A DNA stretch of 64,000 nt from Planctomycetia bacterium (GTDB taxonomy: Bacteria; Planctomycetota; Planctomycetia; Pirellulales; PNKZ01): NCBI GenBank assembly GCA_021413845.1, contig JAIOPP010000083.1, forward strand, positions 1 to 64,000. The letters are read 5' to 3'. The notes below the pieces were generated by a model. That model worked only from the letters and a program-made list of their open reading frames with translations, did no database searches and had not been told where the DNA came from. The stretch's first letter is position 1. Each line of letters opens with the position of its first letter. Positions 16,454 to 26,180 of the stretch are shown in pieces. A program made the position numbers and the translations under genes.

Positions 16454-17826
16454 TTCGGTTGCTTTTCTTGTTGCTCGTTCTCATTGGTGCAGCGGCCTGT
16501 CACGCCGCCGACAGAGCGGATACGCCGCCTCCACCTAAGCCCAATATTCTGTTCATCGTCTCAGACGATCAACGCGGAGATTGCGTCGGCGCGCTGGGAC
16601 ATCCCGATCTGAAAACGCCGGCCCTCGATACGCTTGTCGCGCGCGGCCATGTGTTTCGCAATACCTACTGCATGGGTAGCATGGTCGGCGCGGTCTGTCA
16701 GCCGAGTCGAACCATGCTGATGACGGGCCGTTCTCTGTGGCGAGTTCCGGGGCGTACCGAAGTCGAAACGCCGACGATGGGTTCGGTGTTCCGCAAAGCG
16801 GGTTACGACACGTTGTTTATCGGCAAGCAGGGCAACACCTATCGACCCGGTAACGAAGCCTTCGAGACGTTCGTTTACCACGGCGAGAAGAACCATATCG
16901 AAGCCCCGATCTACATGGCGGATAAGACGATCGAGTGGCTGCGCGAGCACCCTAGCGGCGCAGGCAAACCTTTCTTCATCTATCTCGGTCCGCCGGTGCC
17001 GCACGATCCGCGCGTGTCCCCGGCGAAGTACATGGAAATGTACGATCCGGCGAAACTCACGCTGCCGAAGAGTTTTATGCCGCAACATCCGTTCGACAAC
17101 GGCGAGTTGCGAATCCGTGACGAAATGCTGGCTCCGTTCCCACGCACGGAAGCGGAGATGCGTCGACAACTGGCGGACTACTACGCGATCACGTCGCATC
17201 TCGATTTTCACGTCGGTCGGGTTCTAGATGAGTTGAAAGCGCAAGGTCGGCTCGAGAACACGCTCATCGTCTATACCAGCGACCATGGCCTTGCGGTCGG
17301 CGGAATGCACGGTCTGATGGGCAAGCAAAATCTCTACGAGCACAACAAGCCGCCGCTGATCATCGCCGGACCAGGCATCGCCCCAGGTAAGAGCGATGCG
17401 CTCGTCTATCTCTACGATTTGTTCCCCACGCTCTGCGACTACGCCGGCCTCGCGGTTCCTGAACGAGTCGACGGCCGTAGCTTGCTGCCGGTGATCAAGG
17501 GAGAGAAAAAGGGGGTCCGCGATTTGTTGCTCGGCGGCTATCGCGACTGCCAGCGGATGATTCGCGACCAACGCTGGAAGCTGATCGAGTACCGAGCCGC
17601 AGACGGTCGTCATACCCAACTGTTCGATCTCGAAAACGACCCGGATGAGTTGAGCAACCTGGCCGCCGATACGGCACACGCAGAGACTTTGGCGAATCTC
17701 CGCCAAAAACTCGCTGCCGCTCGTGACGCATCCGGAGATCCGATCGACTTCGAGGCGCCTTTTTCCCGTATCGGCGACGGCAAGGGAGCCTCCGCAAAAA
17801 AGAAGAAAGTTAAGGACTCGCCATGA
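16450..17826 (+). CDS. Secreted S1-family sulfatase with CQPSR motif
   Basis: 458 residues with a signal peptide MIRLLFLLLVLIGAAACHAA; the AAC within it could be a lipobox-like end, but that is uncertain. PNILFIVSDDQRGDCVGALG is the metal site and CQPSR with Cys83 (MVGAVCQPSRTMLMTGRS) the formylglycine motif. YLGPPVPHDPR and YTSDHGLAVG follow, with NDPDELSNLAAD near the C-terminus. The DDQRGD and CQPSR features set it apart from the other sulfatases here and recall choline-sulfatase-like or iduronate-sulfatase-like members. It has a different subfamily signature and probably attacks a different sulfate position. It is coupled at both ends by ATGA overlaps and ends in a lysine-rich tail. Confidence 0.92.
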   Translation: MIRLLFLLLVLIGAAACHAADRADTPPPPKPNILFIVSDDQRGDCVGALGHPDLKTPALDTLVARGHVFRNTYCMGSMVGAVCQPSRTMLMTGRSLWRVPGRTEVETPTMGSVFRKAGYDTLFIGKQGNTYRPGNEAFETFVYHGEKNHIEAPIYMADKTIEWLREHPSGAGKPFFIYLGPPVPHDPRVSPAKYMEMYDPAKLTLPKSFMPQHPFDNGELRIRDEMLAPFPRTEAEMRRQLADYYAITSHLDFHVGRVLDELKAQGRLENTLIVYTSDHGLAVGGMHGLMGKQNLYEHNKPPLIIAGPGIAPGKSDALVYLYDLFPTLCDYAGLAVPERVDGRSLLPVIKGEKKGVRDLLLGGYRDCQRMIRDQRWKLIEYRAADGRHTQLFDLENDPDELSNLAADTAHAETLANLRQKLAAARDASGDPIDFEAPFSRIGDGKGASAKKKKVKDSP

Positions 17827-19310
17827 AGCAAATCCCAATCGCGTTTGTCTGCCTATTGTTGGTTCAGTGGACTGAACAACATGTCGCCGATGCCAAGCAG
17901 CCCAACATCGTCATCTTGTATGCCGACGATCTGGGGTGGGGTGATCTGAGCGTTCAGAATCCGCAGTCGAAGATTCCCACGCCGCACCTGGATCGTTTGG
18001 CCGGCGAAGGGATGCGATTTACGAATGCCCACAGTTCATCGGGCATTTGCACGCCGAGCCGTTATGCCCTGCTCGAAGGGCGCTACCATTGGCGCAAGTT
18101 CCACGGCATCGTGAACTCGTTCGATCAACCGGTTTTGGACGACGAGAAAACGACGCTGGCCGAGTTGCTCAAAACCAAGGGGTATCGGACCGCTTGCATC
18201 GGCAAATGGCATTTGGGGTGGGACTGGAATGCGATTAAGCGACATGGCTCGAAAGGCGACGGCAAAGGCTTCGCTCCTGATGCCTTCGATTGGTCGAAGT
18301 CGATTCCCGGCGGTCCCTTATCCCACGGCTTCGACTATTACTTCGGCGACGATATTCCCAACTTCCCGCCATACGCGTGGTTCGAGAACGATCGCGTCGT
18401 CACCGAACCGACGCAGCGGTTGACGACCACAAAGCCGACCGCCGAAGGGAAATGGGAATCGCGTCCCGGACCGGCCGTGAAGGACTGGGACTTCTGGGCC
18501 GTGATGCCGACCCTCACGGAAAAGGCCGTCGACTGGATCGGGAAGCGGAAGCAAGACGAACCGTTCTTCCTGTACTTCCCCTTCACTTCGCCTCATGCGC
18601 CGATCGTTCCCACGTCGGATTTTCAAGGTAAGTCGCAGGCCGGAGGCTACGGAGACTTCGTGGCGCAGACCGATGCGACCGTGGGACGCGTGATGCAAGC
18701 CTTGGAAAAGGGAGGCTTCGCCGAGAACACGCTCGTCATCTTCTCCGCCGACAACGGGCCGGAGGGATACGCCTACGAGCGCGTGAAGAAGTTCAACCAC
18801 CGTAGTATGGGACCGCTGCGAGGGGTGAAACGTGATCTGTGGGAGGGGGGCCACCGCGTGCCGCTGGTCGTGCGTTGGCCGAAAACCGTTCCTGCGGGAC
18901 GGGTCAGCGACGACCTGTTGAGCCAGATCGATCTCTATGCCACGATCGCCGCCGTCGTCGGTGTCGAAATCCCCGCCGGTTCTGCTGAAGACAGCTACAA
19001 TCAACTCCCGTTGCTCCGCGGCGAGTCACCATCCGCACGCGACACGCTCGTACACAACACCAATCCCAAAGGCTACGCGCTGCGGCACGGCGACTGGGTA
19101 CTTATCGAGGCGAAGACCGGAGGCGTGACGAAAGTCCCGTCCTGGTTCGACGAAGCAAATGGTTACGCCGAAAACACGCAGCCAGGCGAACTCTACAACC
19201 TGCTTAACGACCTCGGACAGAAGAAGAATCTCTACGCCGAAATGCCGGAGAAGGTCACGGAGTTGCAAGAACGCCTCCGAGCCGTCCGCGGCAAAGGCCA
19301 AGTCCGCTAA
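17823..19310 (+). CDS. Secreted S1-family sulfatase
   Basis: 495 residues with a somewhat atypical leader (MKQIPIAFVCLLLVQWTEQH). PNIVILYADDLGWGD is the metal site. The formylglycine motif is CTPSR with Cys76 in SSSGICTPSRYALLEGRYHWR. KWHLGWDW, FTSPHAPIVP and SADNGPEGY follow. It is closely related in layout to the sulfatases at 3314-4981 and 14972-16453. YADDLGWGD with GRYHWR points to the arylsulfatase-A-like group. The start overlaps the previous stop by ATGA. 31 bp separate it from the next sulfatase, which has its own Shine-Dalgarno. Confidence 0.92.
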   Translation: MKQIPIAFVCLLLVQWTEQHVADAKQPNIVILYADDLGWGDLSVQNPQSKIPTPHLDRLAGEGMRFTNAHSSSGICTPSRYALLEGRYHWRKFHGIVNSFDQPVLDDEKTTLAELLKTKGYRTACIGKWHLGWDWNAIKRHGSKGDGKGFAPDAFDWSKSIPGGPLSHGFDYYFGDDIPNFPPYAWFENDRVVTEPTQRLTTTKPTAEGKWESRPGPAVKDWDFWAVMPTLTEKAVDWIGKRKQDEPFFLYFPFTSPHAPIVPTSDFQGKSQAGGYGDFVAQTDATVGRVMQALEKGGFAENTLVIFSADNGPEGYAYERVKKFNHRSMGPLRGVKRDLWEGGHRVPLVVRWPKTVPAGRVSDDLLSQIDLYATIAAVVGVEIPAGSAEDSYNQLPLLRGESPSARDTLVHNTNPKGYALRHGDWVLIEAKTGGVTKVPSWFDEANGYAENTQPGELYNLLNDLGQKKNLYAEMPEKVTELQERLRAVRGKGQVR

Positions 19311-19341
19311 ATCAATCACGCCCCATCGGAAGGACTGCCTC

Positions 19342-20784
19342 GTGAAACGCGCCCTGTTTGTCCTCCTCGCTTTATCGAGCATCGCTCCTCAATCCTCGGC
19401 AACGAGCCACGGTGCCGAGTCGGTCAAGCCGAACGTCGTGATGATTTATATCGACGACCTGGGCTATGCCGACATCGGCCCGTTCGGCGCAACGAAGCAG
19501 AAGACGCCGCACCTCGACCGGATGGCGCAAGAAGGGCTGAAGCTCACCAGCTTCTACGCCGCGCCGGTCTGCTCCGTCTCACGAGCCCAATTGTTGACGG
19601 GGTGTTACGGAGCGCGCGTTTCGGTCCCCGGCGTGTTCGGTCCCGCCAATAAGAACGGACTGCATCCCCAAGAAAACACCATCGCCGACCTGCTCAAGCG
19701 GCAGGGCTACGCTACGATCTGCATCGGCAAGTGGCACGTCGGCGATCAGCCGGATTTTTTACCCACCAAACAGGGCTTCGATCATTACTTCGGCATTCCA
19801 TATTCGAACGACATGCAACGGCCAGCTCGAGAGACCGGCGAGCGGGTCGTGCCGCTCGTCCGCGACGACAAGGTCGCCGAGTTGCTCACGGATGAAGCCC
19901 AGTCGCGAATCGTCGAGCGGTACACCGACGAAGCCTTGAAGTTCATTCGCGAGAATCGGCAGCAACCGTTTTTTCTTTACCTGCCGCACACGGCGGTTCA
20001 CACTCCGATCTATCCGGGCGAGGCGTTCCGCGGCAAGTCGGCCAACGGTCGCTTCGGCGATTGGGTGGAAGAGGTCGATTGGAGCGTCGGCCGCGTACTT
20101 GATACGCTGCGCGAGTTGAAGCTCGCTGAAAACACGTTGGTGATGTTCAGTAGCGACAACGGCCCCTGGCTGATCAAAGGTTCCGATGGAGGGAGCGCCC
20201 TACCGCTCCGCGGAGGTAAAGGAAGCACATGGGAAGGGGGCGTACGCGTGCCGACGATCGCTTGGTGGCCTACGAAAGTGATGCCGGGAACGACCTGCGA
20301 CGCCGTCGCCGGCACGATCGATCTGCTCCCGACGTTCGTCAAGCTCTCCGGAGGAACGGTTCCCGCGGAGCCGATGATCGATGGCCGCGACATCAGCGGG
20401 CTCTTGTTCGGCACCTCCAAGGAATCGCCGCGCGACGCACATTACTACTTCGCAGGCTATAACATTCAAGCAGTGCGGCAAGGCCCTTGGAAGTTGGCTC
20501 TGGTACCGCAGTCGGAGTCGATGGGGAAAGGAGTTCCTAGCGACGCCGCCGGCAAGGCACCTCGCCTCTACCATCTCGATCGAGAGATCGGCGAACAGAC
20601 GAATCTCGCGGTCGAAAACCCGGAAATGGTGCAGCGTCTCCAAGCATTGGCCGCGGCAATGAGCGCGCGCATCGGTGGAAATGAGCCGAGCGAACGTCGC
20701 CCGGCGGGGGTCGTCGAGAATCCGCAAACACTTTATCCGACGGATTCCGCCAAAACCCGCACCACCAAGAAGAAGTTGAATTAA
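19342..20784 (+). CDS. Secreted S1-family sulfatase with CSVSR motif
   Basis: 480 residues from a GTG at 19342, preceded by AAGGA about seven bases upstream and followed by a signal peptide (KRALFVLLALSSIAP). The longer in-frame extension into the previous gene lacks a leader. PNVVMIYIDDLGYAD is the metal site, APVCSVSRAQLLTG holds the formylglycine Cys77, and KWHVGD, PHTAVHTPI and SSDNGPWLIKG follow. The motif has valine where proline or alanine is usual, which may affect how maturases handle it. It is the last of five sulfatases in the right arm. The large multidomain gene follows about 60 bp later. Confidence 0.91.
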   Translation: MKRALFVLLALSSIAPQSSATSHGAESVKPNVVMIYIDDLGYADIGPFGATKQKTPHLDRMAQEGLKLTSFYAAPVCSVSRAQLLTGCYGARVSVPGVFGPANKNGLHPQENTIADLLKRQGYATICIGKWHVGDQPDFLPTKQGFDHYFGIPYSNDMQRPARETGERVVPLVRDDKVAELLTDEAQSRIVERYTDEALKFIRENRQQPFFLYLPHTAVHTPIYPGEAFRGKSANGRFGDWVEEVDWSVGRVLDTLRELKLAENTLVMFSSDNGPWLIKGSDGGSALPLRGGKGSTWEGGVRVPTIAWWPTKVMPGTTCDAVAGTIDLLPTFVKLSGGTVPAEPMIDGRDISGLLFGTSKESPRDAHYYFAGYNIQAVRQGPWKLALVPQSESMGKGVPSDAAGKAPRLYHLDREIGEQTNLAVENPEMVQRLQALAAAMSARIGGNEPSERRPAGVVENPQTLYPTDSAKTRTTKKKLN

Positions 20785-20847
20785 ACTGTGAGCCGGTCGC
20801 TCCTCCCTCAATTAGCTCCTCTCAAGTCATCGCGTTCGGAAAGCTCC

Positions 20848-23800
20848 ATGAGACAACTCGTCGCCGCTCCCCTCCCCTTGTTGAAATCCGTTTGGTCCGT
20901 GGCGCTTTGCTTGGTGTTTGCCGCGGCCGATTTCGCCGTCGCCGCGCCGCTTGTTTTCGAAGGCGGTGAAGGCCCCGGAAAGGGACGGCACGTCGTTTTC
21001 CTCGCCGGCGATCACGAATATCGCTCCGAGGAGTCGCTGCCGGAACTTGCCCGCATCTTGGCGAAGCATCATGGCTTCAAGTGTACGGTGCTGTTCAATA
21101 TCGATCCGGCGACCGGCGAGATCGTGGCCGGCAACTCCAACATGCCGGGCCTCGAAGCACTCGACACGGCCGACCTCGCCGTCGTGTTCCTACGGTTCCA
21201 GAATTTCCCGCCGGAGCAGATGAAGCACTTCGATGACTATCTTAACCGCGGCGGCCCGGTGGTCGGGCTGCGCACGGCGACGCATGCCTTCAAAATGAAG
21301 GCCGGCGATCCGTTCGCGAAACAATCGTACGACTACAAGGGGAAGGACTTCGAGCTCGGCTTCGGCCACCAAGTGCTCGGGCAAACTTGGGTCGGACACT
21401 ACGGCGCTAATCATCGCCAGAGCACGAAGATTACGATCATCCACGACAAGAAAGCACATCCGATCTTGCACGGCGTGAAGGACGTTTGGGTGCAAGCCGG
21501 CGGCTACGTCGGCAAACCGATCGACGGCGAGATCCTTACGACGGCGCAGCCGCTCAACGGTATGACGCCCGATTCCCCCGCCGATGCGACGAAGCCGCCG
21601 ATGCCTTCCGAGTGGACTCGCACCTATAAATCCGCCTCCGGAAAAACCGGCCGCGTCTTCACGTCGCTGTACGGCACGTCGGAAGACATTCTGAACGACG
21701 GCTATCGTCGCCTGCTCGTCAACGGCTGCTTCTGGGCTCTCGGCCTCGAAGATGCAATCAAGCCCGACGCGAACATCGCATTCGTCGGACCGTTCAAGCC
21801 CAACACCTTCGGCGGCGGCGCGTATGCGCGCGGCATCAAGCCGGAGATGTATGCGGGATTCGAAAGCCCGATCCCGGCGAACAACTGCACGAAGGATATG
21901 AACTCGCGGCCTACTAAGAAGCCGGCTGCCGACAACAGCGGGCCGAAGAACGCCGCGCCCGCCGCGACCGTAACGAGCACCGGTAAGCCCGCCCGCTTCG
22001 TGCGCATCGAACTTCCGGGCGACAAACGCATCCTCACGCTCGCGGAAGTGGAAGTCACCAGCGGCGGCAAGAACGTCGCGCTCGGCGGCAAGGCCACACA
22101 GTCGAGCACCTACGGCGGTGCACCGGCGTCGCGCGCCATCGACGGCAACAAGAGCCCCGACTACGGCAAGGGCGGTCAGACCCACACCGCCAACGAAGGT
22201 ACGACTCTCCCCTGGTGGGAACTCGATCTCGGTCGGGCCGTCGAGGTCGAATCCGTCGGCCTGTGGAATCGGCAAGGCTTCGAGAGCCGACTCGACGGCT
22301 TCACGCTCACGCTGCTCGATGCCGATCGCAAGGTGGTGTTCCGCGCAGCCGGCGTGGCCGCACCCCAAGCGCTGAAGATCGACGTCAAGACCGACGCGCA
22401 ACCCGTCTATCTCACCTACGACGGCAAGCCCGGCGAGCCTTCGAAGAGCACCGCTGCTGCACCGCCGGCCGCGTCGAACGAACCGCCGCTTGCCGACGTT
22501 CCGGCCGACTATCGCGATCCGACTCCGTTTACGTTTCGGCAGGGAGACGTCGTCGCGATTTTGGGCAACGGCTTGCCGGATCGGATGCAGCACGACGGTT
22601 GGTTCGAAACGCTGTTGCAAAGCGAGCTGCGCGAACAGCAGGTTCGCTTCCGCAACATGAGCGCCAGCGGTGATCGGCCGAACTCCTACCCGCGCAGCAG
22701 TGGCGCGACTTCAATGACGCGCTATCTTCAGCACGTGAAAGCAGACGTCGTATTTGCCTTCTTCGGCTACAACGAATCGTATGACGACAAGCCCGACGAC
22801 TACAAACGGCAGTTGCTCGAGTTCGTCAAAAAGACGCGCGGCTCGAAGGCGAACGGCAAAACCTTTCCGCGGATCGTGCTCTTCAGCCCCATCGCCCATG
22901 AAGACACGCACAATCCGAACGTGCCCGACGGCAAGGCACACAACGCTCAACTCGAATCTTATACGCTTGCGACCGAAGCAGCGGCGAAGGAAGCCGGCGT
23001 CGGGTATGTCGATCTGTTCCACCCTTCGCTGGAACTGTTCCGCAAAGCGACGTCGCCGCTCACGATCAACGGCGTGCATTTGTCCGAAGAAGGGAATCGG
23101 CAGTTGGCCGAGGTCATCGCTCGGGCCTTGCTCGGCAAGCCGGTGAGTGCGGCCTCGTCGCTGGAATCGCTCCGCACTGCGGTGCGCGACAAGGATTACT
23201 ATTGGAACAATCGTTATCGCGCTCGCGACGGCAACGACGTGTGGGGCGGCCGCTCCACTCTGGCTTTCACCAACGGTCAAACCAACGCCGTCGTCTTGCA
23301 GCATGAGCTCTCTATGCTCGACGTAATGACGGCGAATCGCGACGTGCGCGTGTGGGCCGCCGCCGGCGGCAAAGACATCAAGGTCGACGACGGCAACGTC
23401 GCCAAGCCGGTCGAGGTGATCTCGAACGTCGGTGGCAAGAGCAAGAGCTCGAGCGCTCAGAAGGAAGGGACGTTGGACTACATCGGCGGCGAGGAGGCCA
23501 TCAAGCACATGGCCGTCTCCAAGGGCTTCCAAGTCAGCCTGTTCGCCGACGAAGCGAAGTTTCCGCAACTCGCCAACCCGGTGCAAATGCAGTTCGACAC
23601 GAAGGGTCGCCTCTGGGTCGCCGTGTGGCCGACCTACCCGACTTGGGAACCGCTCAAGACGATGAACGATGCGCTGCTGATCATGCACGACGACGATGCC
23701 GACGGCAAAGCCGACCGCGTTACCGAATTCGCCAAGGTGCAGAATCCGCTCGGCTTCGAATTCTGGAACGGCGGCGTGATCGTCACCTGCGCGCCGGAGA

Positions 23801-26019
23801 TTCTCTTCCTCAAAGATACCGACGGCGACGACGTGGCCGACGTGCGCACGGTCGTGCTGCAGGGCCTTGATTCCTCCGACACGCACCACGGCGCGAACAA
23901 TCTCATCTACGGCCCGGACGGCGGCATCTACTGGCAGAGCGGCGTTTTCATGCAGCACAACCACGAACATCCGTGGGGCCCGTCGTTGCAGGCGTCGGCC
24001 AGTGCGATGTATCGCTTCGACCCGCGCCGCTTCACCATTGCGATGCACGCGCCGAACTCGCCGAATCCGCACGGCATCGCCTTCGACTCTTGGGGCTACC
24101 ACTACGCCACCGACGGTACCGGCGGCCGTGCCTATCAAGTCCGTCCCGATCAAAACGGCTTCAAGATGCAGGAGCTGCTCAAGAAGGAAGTGCGACCTGT
24201 GACGGCGAGCGAAGTCGTGAGCAGCGCGCACTTCCCCGAGTCGATGCAAGGTGACTTCTTGATCTGCAACGTCATCGGCTTCCTCGGCATCAAGCACTAT
24301 CACCTCGAGCGCAATCCGGAAACCGGCGACGTTTGGGGCGAACCGGCGGGCGACGAGCTCGTCGTTGTGCGACAAAACGCCGATGGCTCTAAGACGGAAG
24401 AGAAATCACGCGGACTCTTGATGAGCGCCGACAAGAACTTCCGCCCCTCCGATGCGATCTTCGGGCCCGACGGTTCGCTCTACATCAGCGACTGGCACAA
24501 CATGATCATCGGCCACATGCAGCACAACGTGCGCGACCCGAACCGCGATCACACGCACGGCCGCATCTACCGCATGACGGCCGTCGGTCGACCGCTGCAG
24601 AAGCCGGTCGCCGTCGATGGACGACCGATTCCGGAATTGCTCGACAACTTGAAGTCGCCCGTCGACGGCATTCGGCACCGCACCCGCATCGAACTGAGCG
24701 AGCGCGACACGAAAGACGTGATCGCCGGCACCAAGCAATGGGTCAAGCAATTCGACCCCACCAAGAAGGAAGATGCGCACCACTTGCTCGAAGCGCTCTG
24801 GGTCTATCAGCAGCACAACGTGCGGAACGTCGGGCTACTCAACCAGCTACTTCTTCAATCGCCGGAGCCGCACGCGCGCATCGCCGCCGCCACGGTGAAA
24901 CACTTTTGGACGAACGTCGACAGCGGCGTCCGCGGCGGGGTGATTTCCGGAGCTCCGGAGCTCGCAGCGAAGAAGTCGGGCATTCTCAGCGACACGCCCG
25001 AACTCACGACCGTTCGCGTCGCCACCATTCCCGAACGGATGATGTACGACGTGAAGGAATTGACGGTGAAACCTAGTAAAAAGGTGCATCTCACGTTCGC
25101 CAATCCGGATTACATGCCGCACAACATCATGCTCGTCAAGCCGGGCAAGGCCGACGACGTCGGCCTTGCGGCGATCGCTCTCGGCGCCGGCGGCTTCGAT
25201 GTCGGCTTCGTCCCCAAGAGCGACGACATCCTTTGGTCGATCAAGCTTGTCGACCATGGCCGAGAAGAAGCCATCGAGTTCACCGCCCCGACGACGGAAG
25301 GAGCCTATCCCTATATCTGCTCCTTCCCGGGCCACCACCTCATCATGCGCGGCACGCTCTTCGTGACGAACGACCTCAAGCGGTTCCTCGCCGCGAATCC
25401 GCAAGCCGTGACCAAGATCACCGAATGGAAAACCGCCGACTTCTCCGACGACTTGAAGCGCGTCGGGCAGAACCGGAACTTCGCGCGGGGCAAGCTTCTG
25501 TTTACATCGTTGGCTTGCGCTCAGTGCCACAAGCTGGGGACGGAAAGTTTCGCCGGCATGCACAGCCACGGTCATTCCGCATCACACGGGCATTCTGCGT
25601 CAAGTCATGCCGCCGGTATGAGTCCGGTGGTCGGCCCGAATTTGGAAGACGTGGTGAAGAAGTACCGTGGTGAAGCGAAAGCGGTGCTGCAGGAGATTCT
25701 CGAGCCGTCGCGCAACATCGAAGAAAAATATCGCACGATCACTTTAGAGCTCGAAGACGGTTCCACGCTCACCGGCAACGTCCTGGCCGAAGACAAAGAA
25801 GCGGTGACGATTTACACGGCCCGACCCACGGCGAAGGAGCATAAGGTCCCCAAGCGCACGATCGAATCACGGCTCCCCTCCGCGCTCTCGATCATGCCCG
25901 TCGGCCAGCTCAACACGCTCGACAAGGAACAAATCCTCGACCTGTTGGCCTATCTGCTCGCCGGCGGAAAGGCCGACCACGCGACCTTTAAGAAGGCACC
26001 CGTCCCGTTTAAAAATTAG
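20848..26019 (+). CDS. Giant secreted ThuA / F5-8C / SGNH / PVC-dehydrogenase / cupredoxin / cytochrome c protein
   Basis: 1,723 residues from the ATG at 20848, which starts the signal peptide; an in-frame GTG at 20788 adds 20 residues without a leader. Domains in order: ThuA-like (about 45-300, VVFLAGDHEYRSEESLPEL), F5/8C-like discoidin (375-520), SGNH/GDSL-like (555-765, ending INGVHLSEEGNRQLAE), PVC-type dehydrogenase propeller (about 890-1245, PDGSLYISDWHN), helical HEAT-like stretch (1265-1375), cupredoxin with copper ligands His1425, Cys1491, His1496 and Met1500, and a heme-binding domain with CAQCH at 1557-1561. A His-rich insert (about 1571-1590) separates CXXCH from the conserved GPNLEDV segment. 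It probably binds a sugar, oxidises it and passes electrons through copper to heme in the periplasm. It closes the right arm. Confidence 0.85.
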   Translation: MRQLVAAPLPLLKSVWSVALCLVFAAADFAVAAPLVFEGGEGPGKGRHVVFLAGDHEYRSEESLPELARILAKHHGFKCTVLFNIDPATGEIVAGNSNMPGLEALDTADLAVVFLRFQNFPPEQMKHFDDYLNRGGPVVGLRTATHAFKMKAGDPFAKQSYDYKGKDFELGFGHQVLGQTWVGHYGANHRQSTKITIIHDKKAHPILHGVKDVWVQAGGYVGKPIDGEILTTAQPLNGMTPDSPADATKPPMPSEWTRTYKSASGKTGRVFTSLYGTSEDILNDGYRRLLVNGCFWALGLEDAIKPDANIAFVGPFKPNTFGGGAYARGIKPEMYAGFESPIPANNCTKDMNSRPTKKPAADNSGPKNAAPAATVTSTGKPARFVRIELPGDKRILTLAEVEVTSGGKNVALGGKATQSSTYGGAPASRAIDGNKSPDYGKGGQTHTANEGTTLPWWELDLGRAVEVESVGLWNRQGFESRLDGFTLTLLDADRKVVFRAAGVAAPQALKIDVKTDAQPVYLTYDGKPGEPSKSTAAAPPAASNEPPLADVPADYRDPTPFTFRQGDVVAILGNGLPDRMQHDGWFETLLQSELREQQVRFRNMSASGDRPNSYPRSSGATSMTRYLQHVKADVVFAFFGYNESYDDKPDDYKRQLLEFVKKTRGSKANGKTFPRIVLFSPIAHEDTHNPNVPDGKAHNAQLESYTLATEAAAKEAGVGYVDLFHPSLELFRKATSPLTINGVHLSEEGNRQLAEVIARALLGKPVSAASSLESLRTAVRDKDYYWNNRYRARDGNDVWGGRSTLAFTNGQTNAVVLQHELSMLDVMTANRDVRVWAAAGGKDIKVDDGNVAKPVEVISNVGGKSKSSSAQKEGTLDYIGGEEAIKHMAVSKGFQVSLFADEAKFPQLANPVQMQFDTKGRLWVAVWPTYPTWEPLKTMNDALLIMHDDDADGKADRVTEFAKVQNPLGFEFWNGGVIVTCAPEILFLKDTDGDDVADVRTVVLQGLDSSDTHHGANNLIYGPDGGIYWQSGVFMQHNHEHPWGPSLQASASAMYRFDPRRFTIAMHAPNSPNPHGIAFDSWGYHYATDGTGGRAYQVRPDQNGFKMQELLKKEVRPVTASEVVSSAHFPESMQGDFLICNVIGFLGIKHYHLERNPETGDVWGEPAGDELVVVRQNADGSKTEEKSRGLLMSADKNFRPSDAIFGPDGSLYISDWHNMIIGHMQHNVRDPNRDHTHGRIYRMTAVGRPLQKPVAVDGRPIPELLDNLKSPVDGIRHRTRIELSERDTKDVIAGTKQWVKQFDPTKKEDAHHLLEALWVYQQHNVRNVGLLNQLLLQSPEPHARIAAATVKHFWTNVDSGVRGGVISGAPELAAKKSGILSDTPELTTVRVATIPERMMYDVKELTVKPSKKVHLTFANPDYMPHNIMLVKPGKADDVGLAAIALGAGGFDVGFVPKSDDILWSIKLVDHGREEAIEFTAPTTEGAYPYICSFPGHHLIMRGTLFVTNDLKRFLAANPQAVTKITEWKTADFSDDLKRVGQNRNFARGKLLFTSLACAQCHKLGTESFAGMHSHGHSASHGHSASSHAAGMSPVVGPNLEDVVKKYRGEAKAVLQEILEPSRNIEEKYRTITLELEDGSTLTGNVLAEDKEAVTIYTARPTAKEHKVPKRTIESRLPSALSIMPVGQLNTLDKEQILDLLAYLLAGGKADHATFKKAPVPFKN

Positions 26020-26180
26020 GATCCGATCGGAACCGGGTAATTATCGAAGAAGTCCGGCGGCGGCGAAGGCGGCGTTGCGTGGCGGATGAGCCTCTACGGC
26101 GCACGAACGACGACCGAATCTTGATCGGGCGGAGCGCAGCGCGCACCGCGGTCCCGGTGCAGAGTTACGAGTTCGTGTTG

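Noticed and set aside
21190-24375. Two long minus-strand open frames (476 and 554 codons) opposite the giant redox gene
   Set aside because: They are antisense shadows in GC-rich codons, Arg/His-rich without motifs. The plus-strand frame has clear domains throughout.
1-26019. SusC/SusD-type uptake genes in the polysaccharide locus
   Set aside because: None is present. The locus is not a Bacteroidota-style utilisation locus, and no transporter lies in it.
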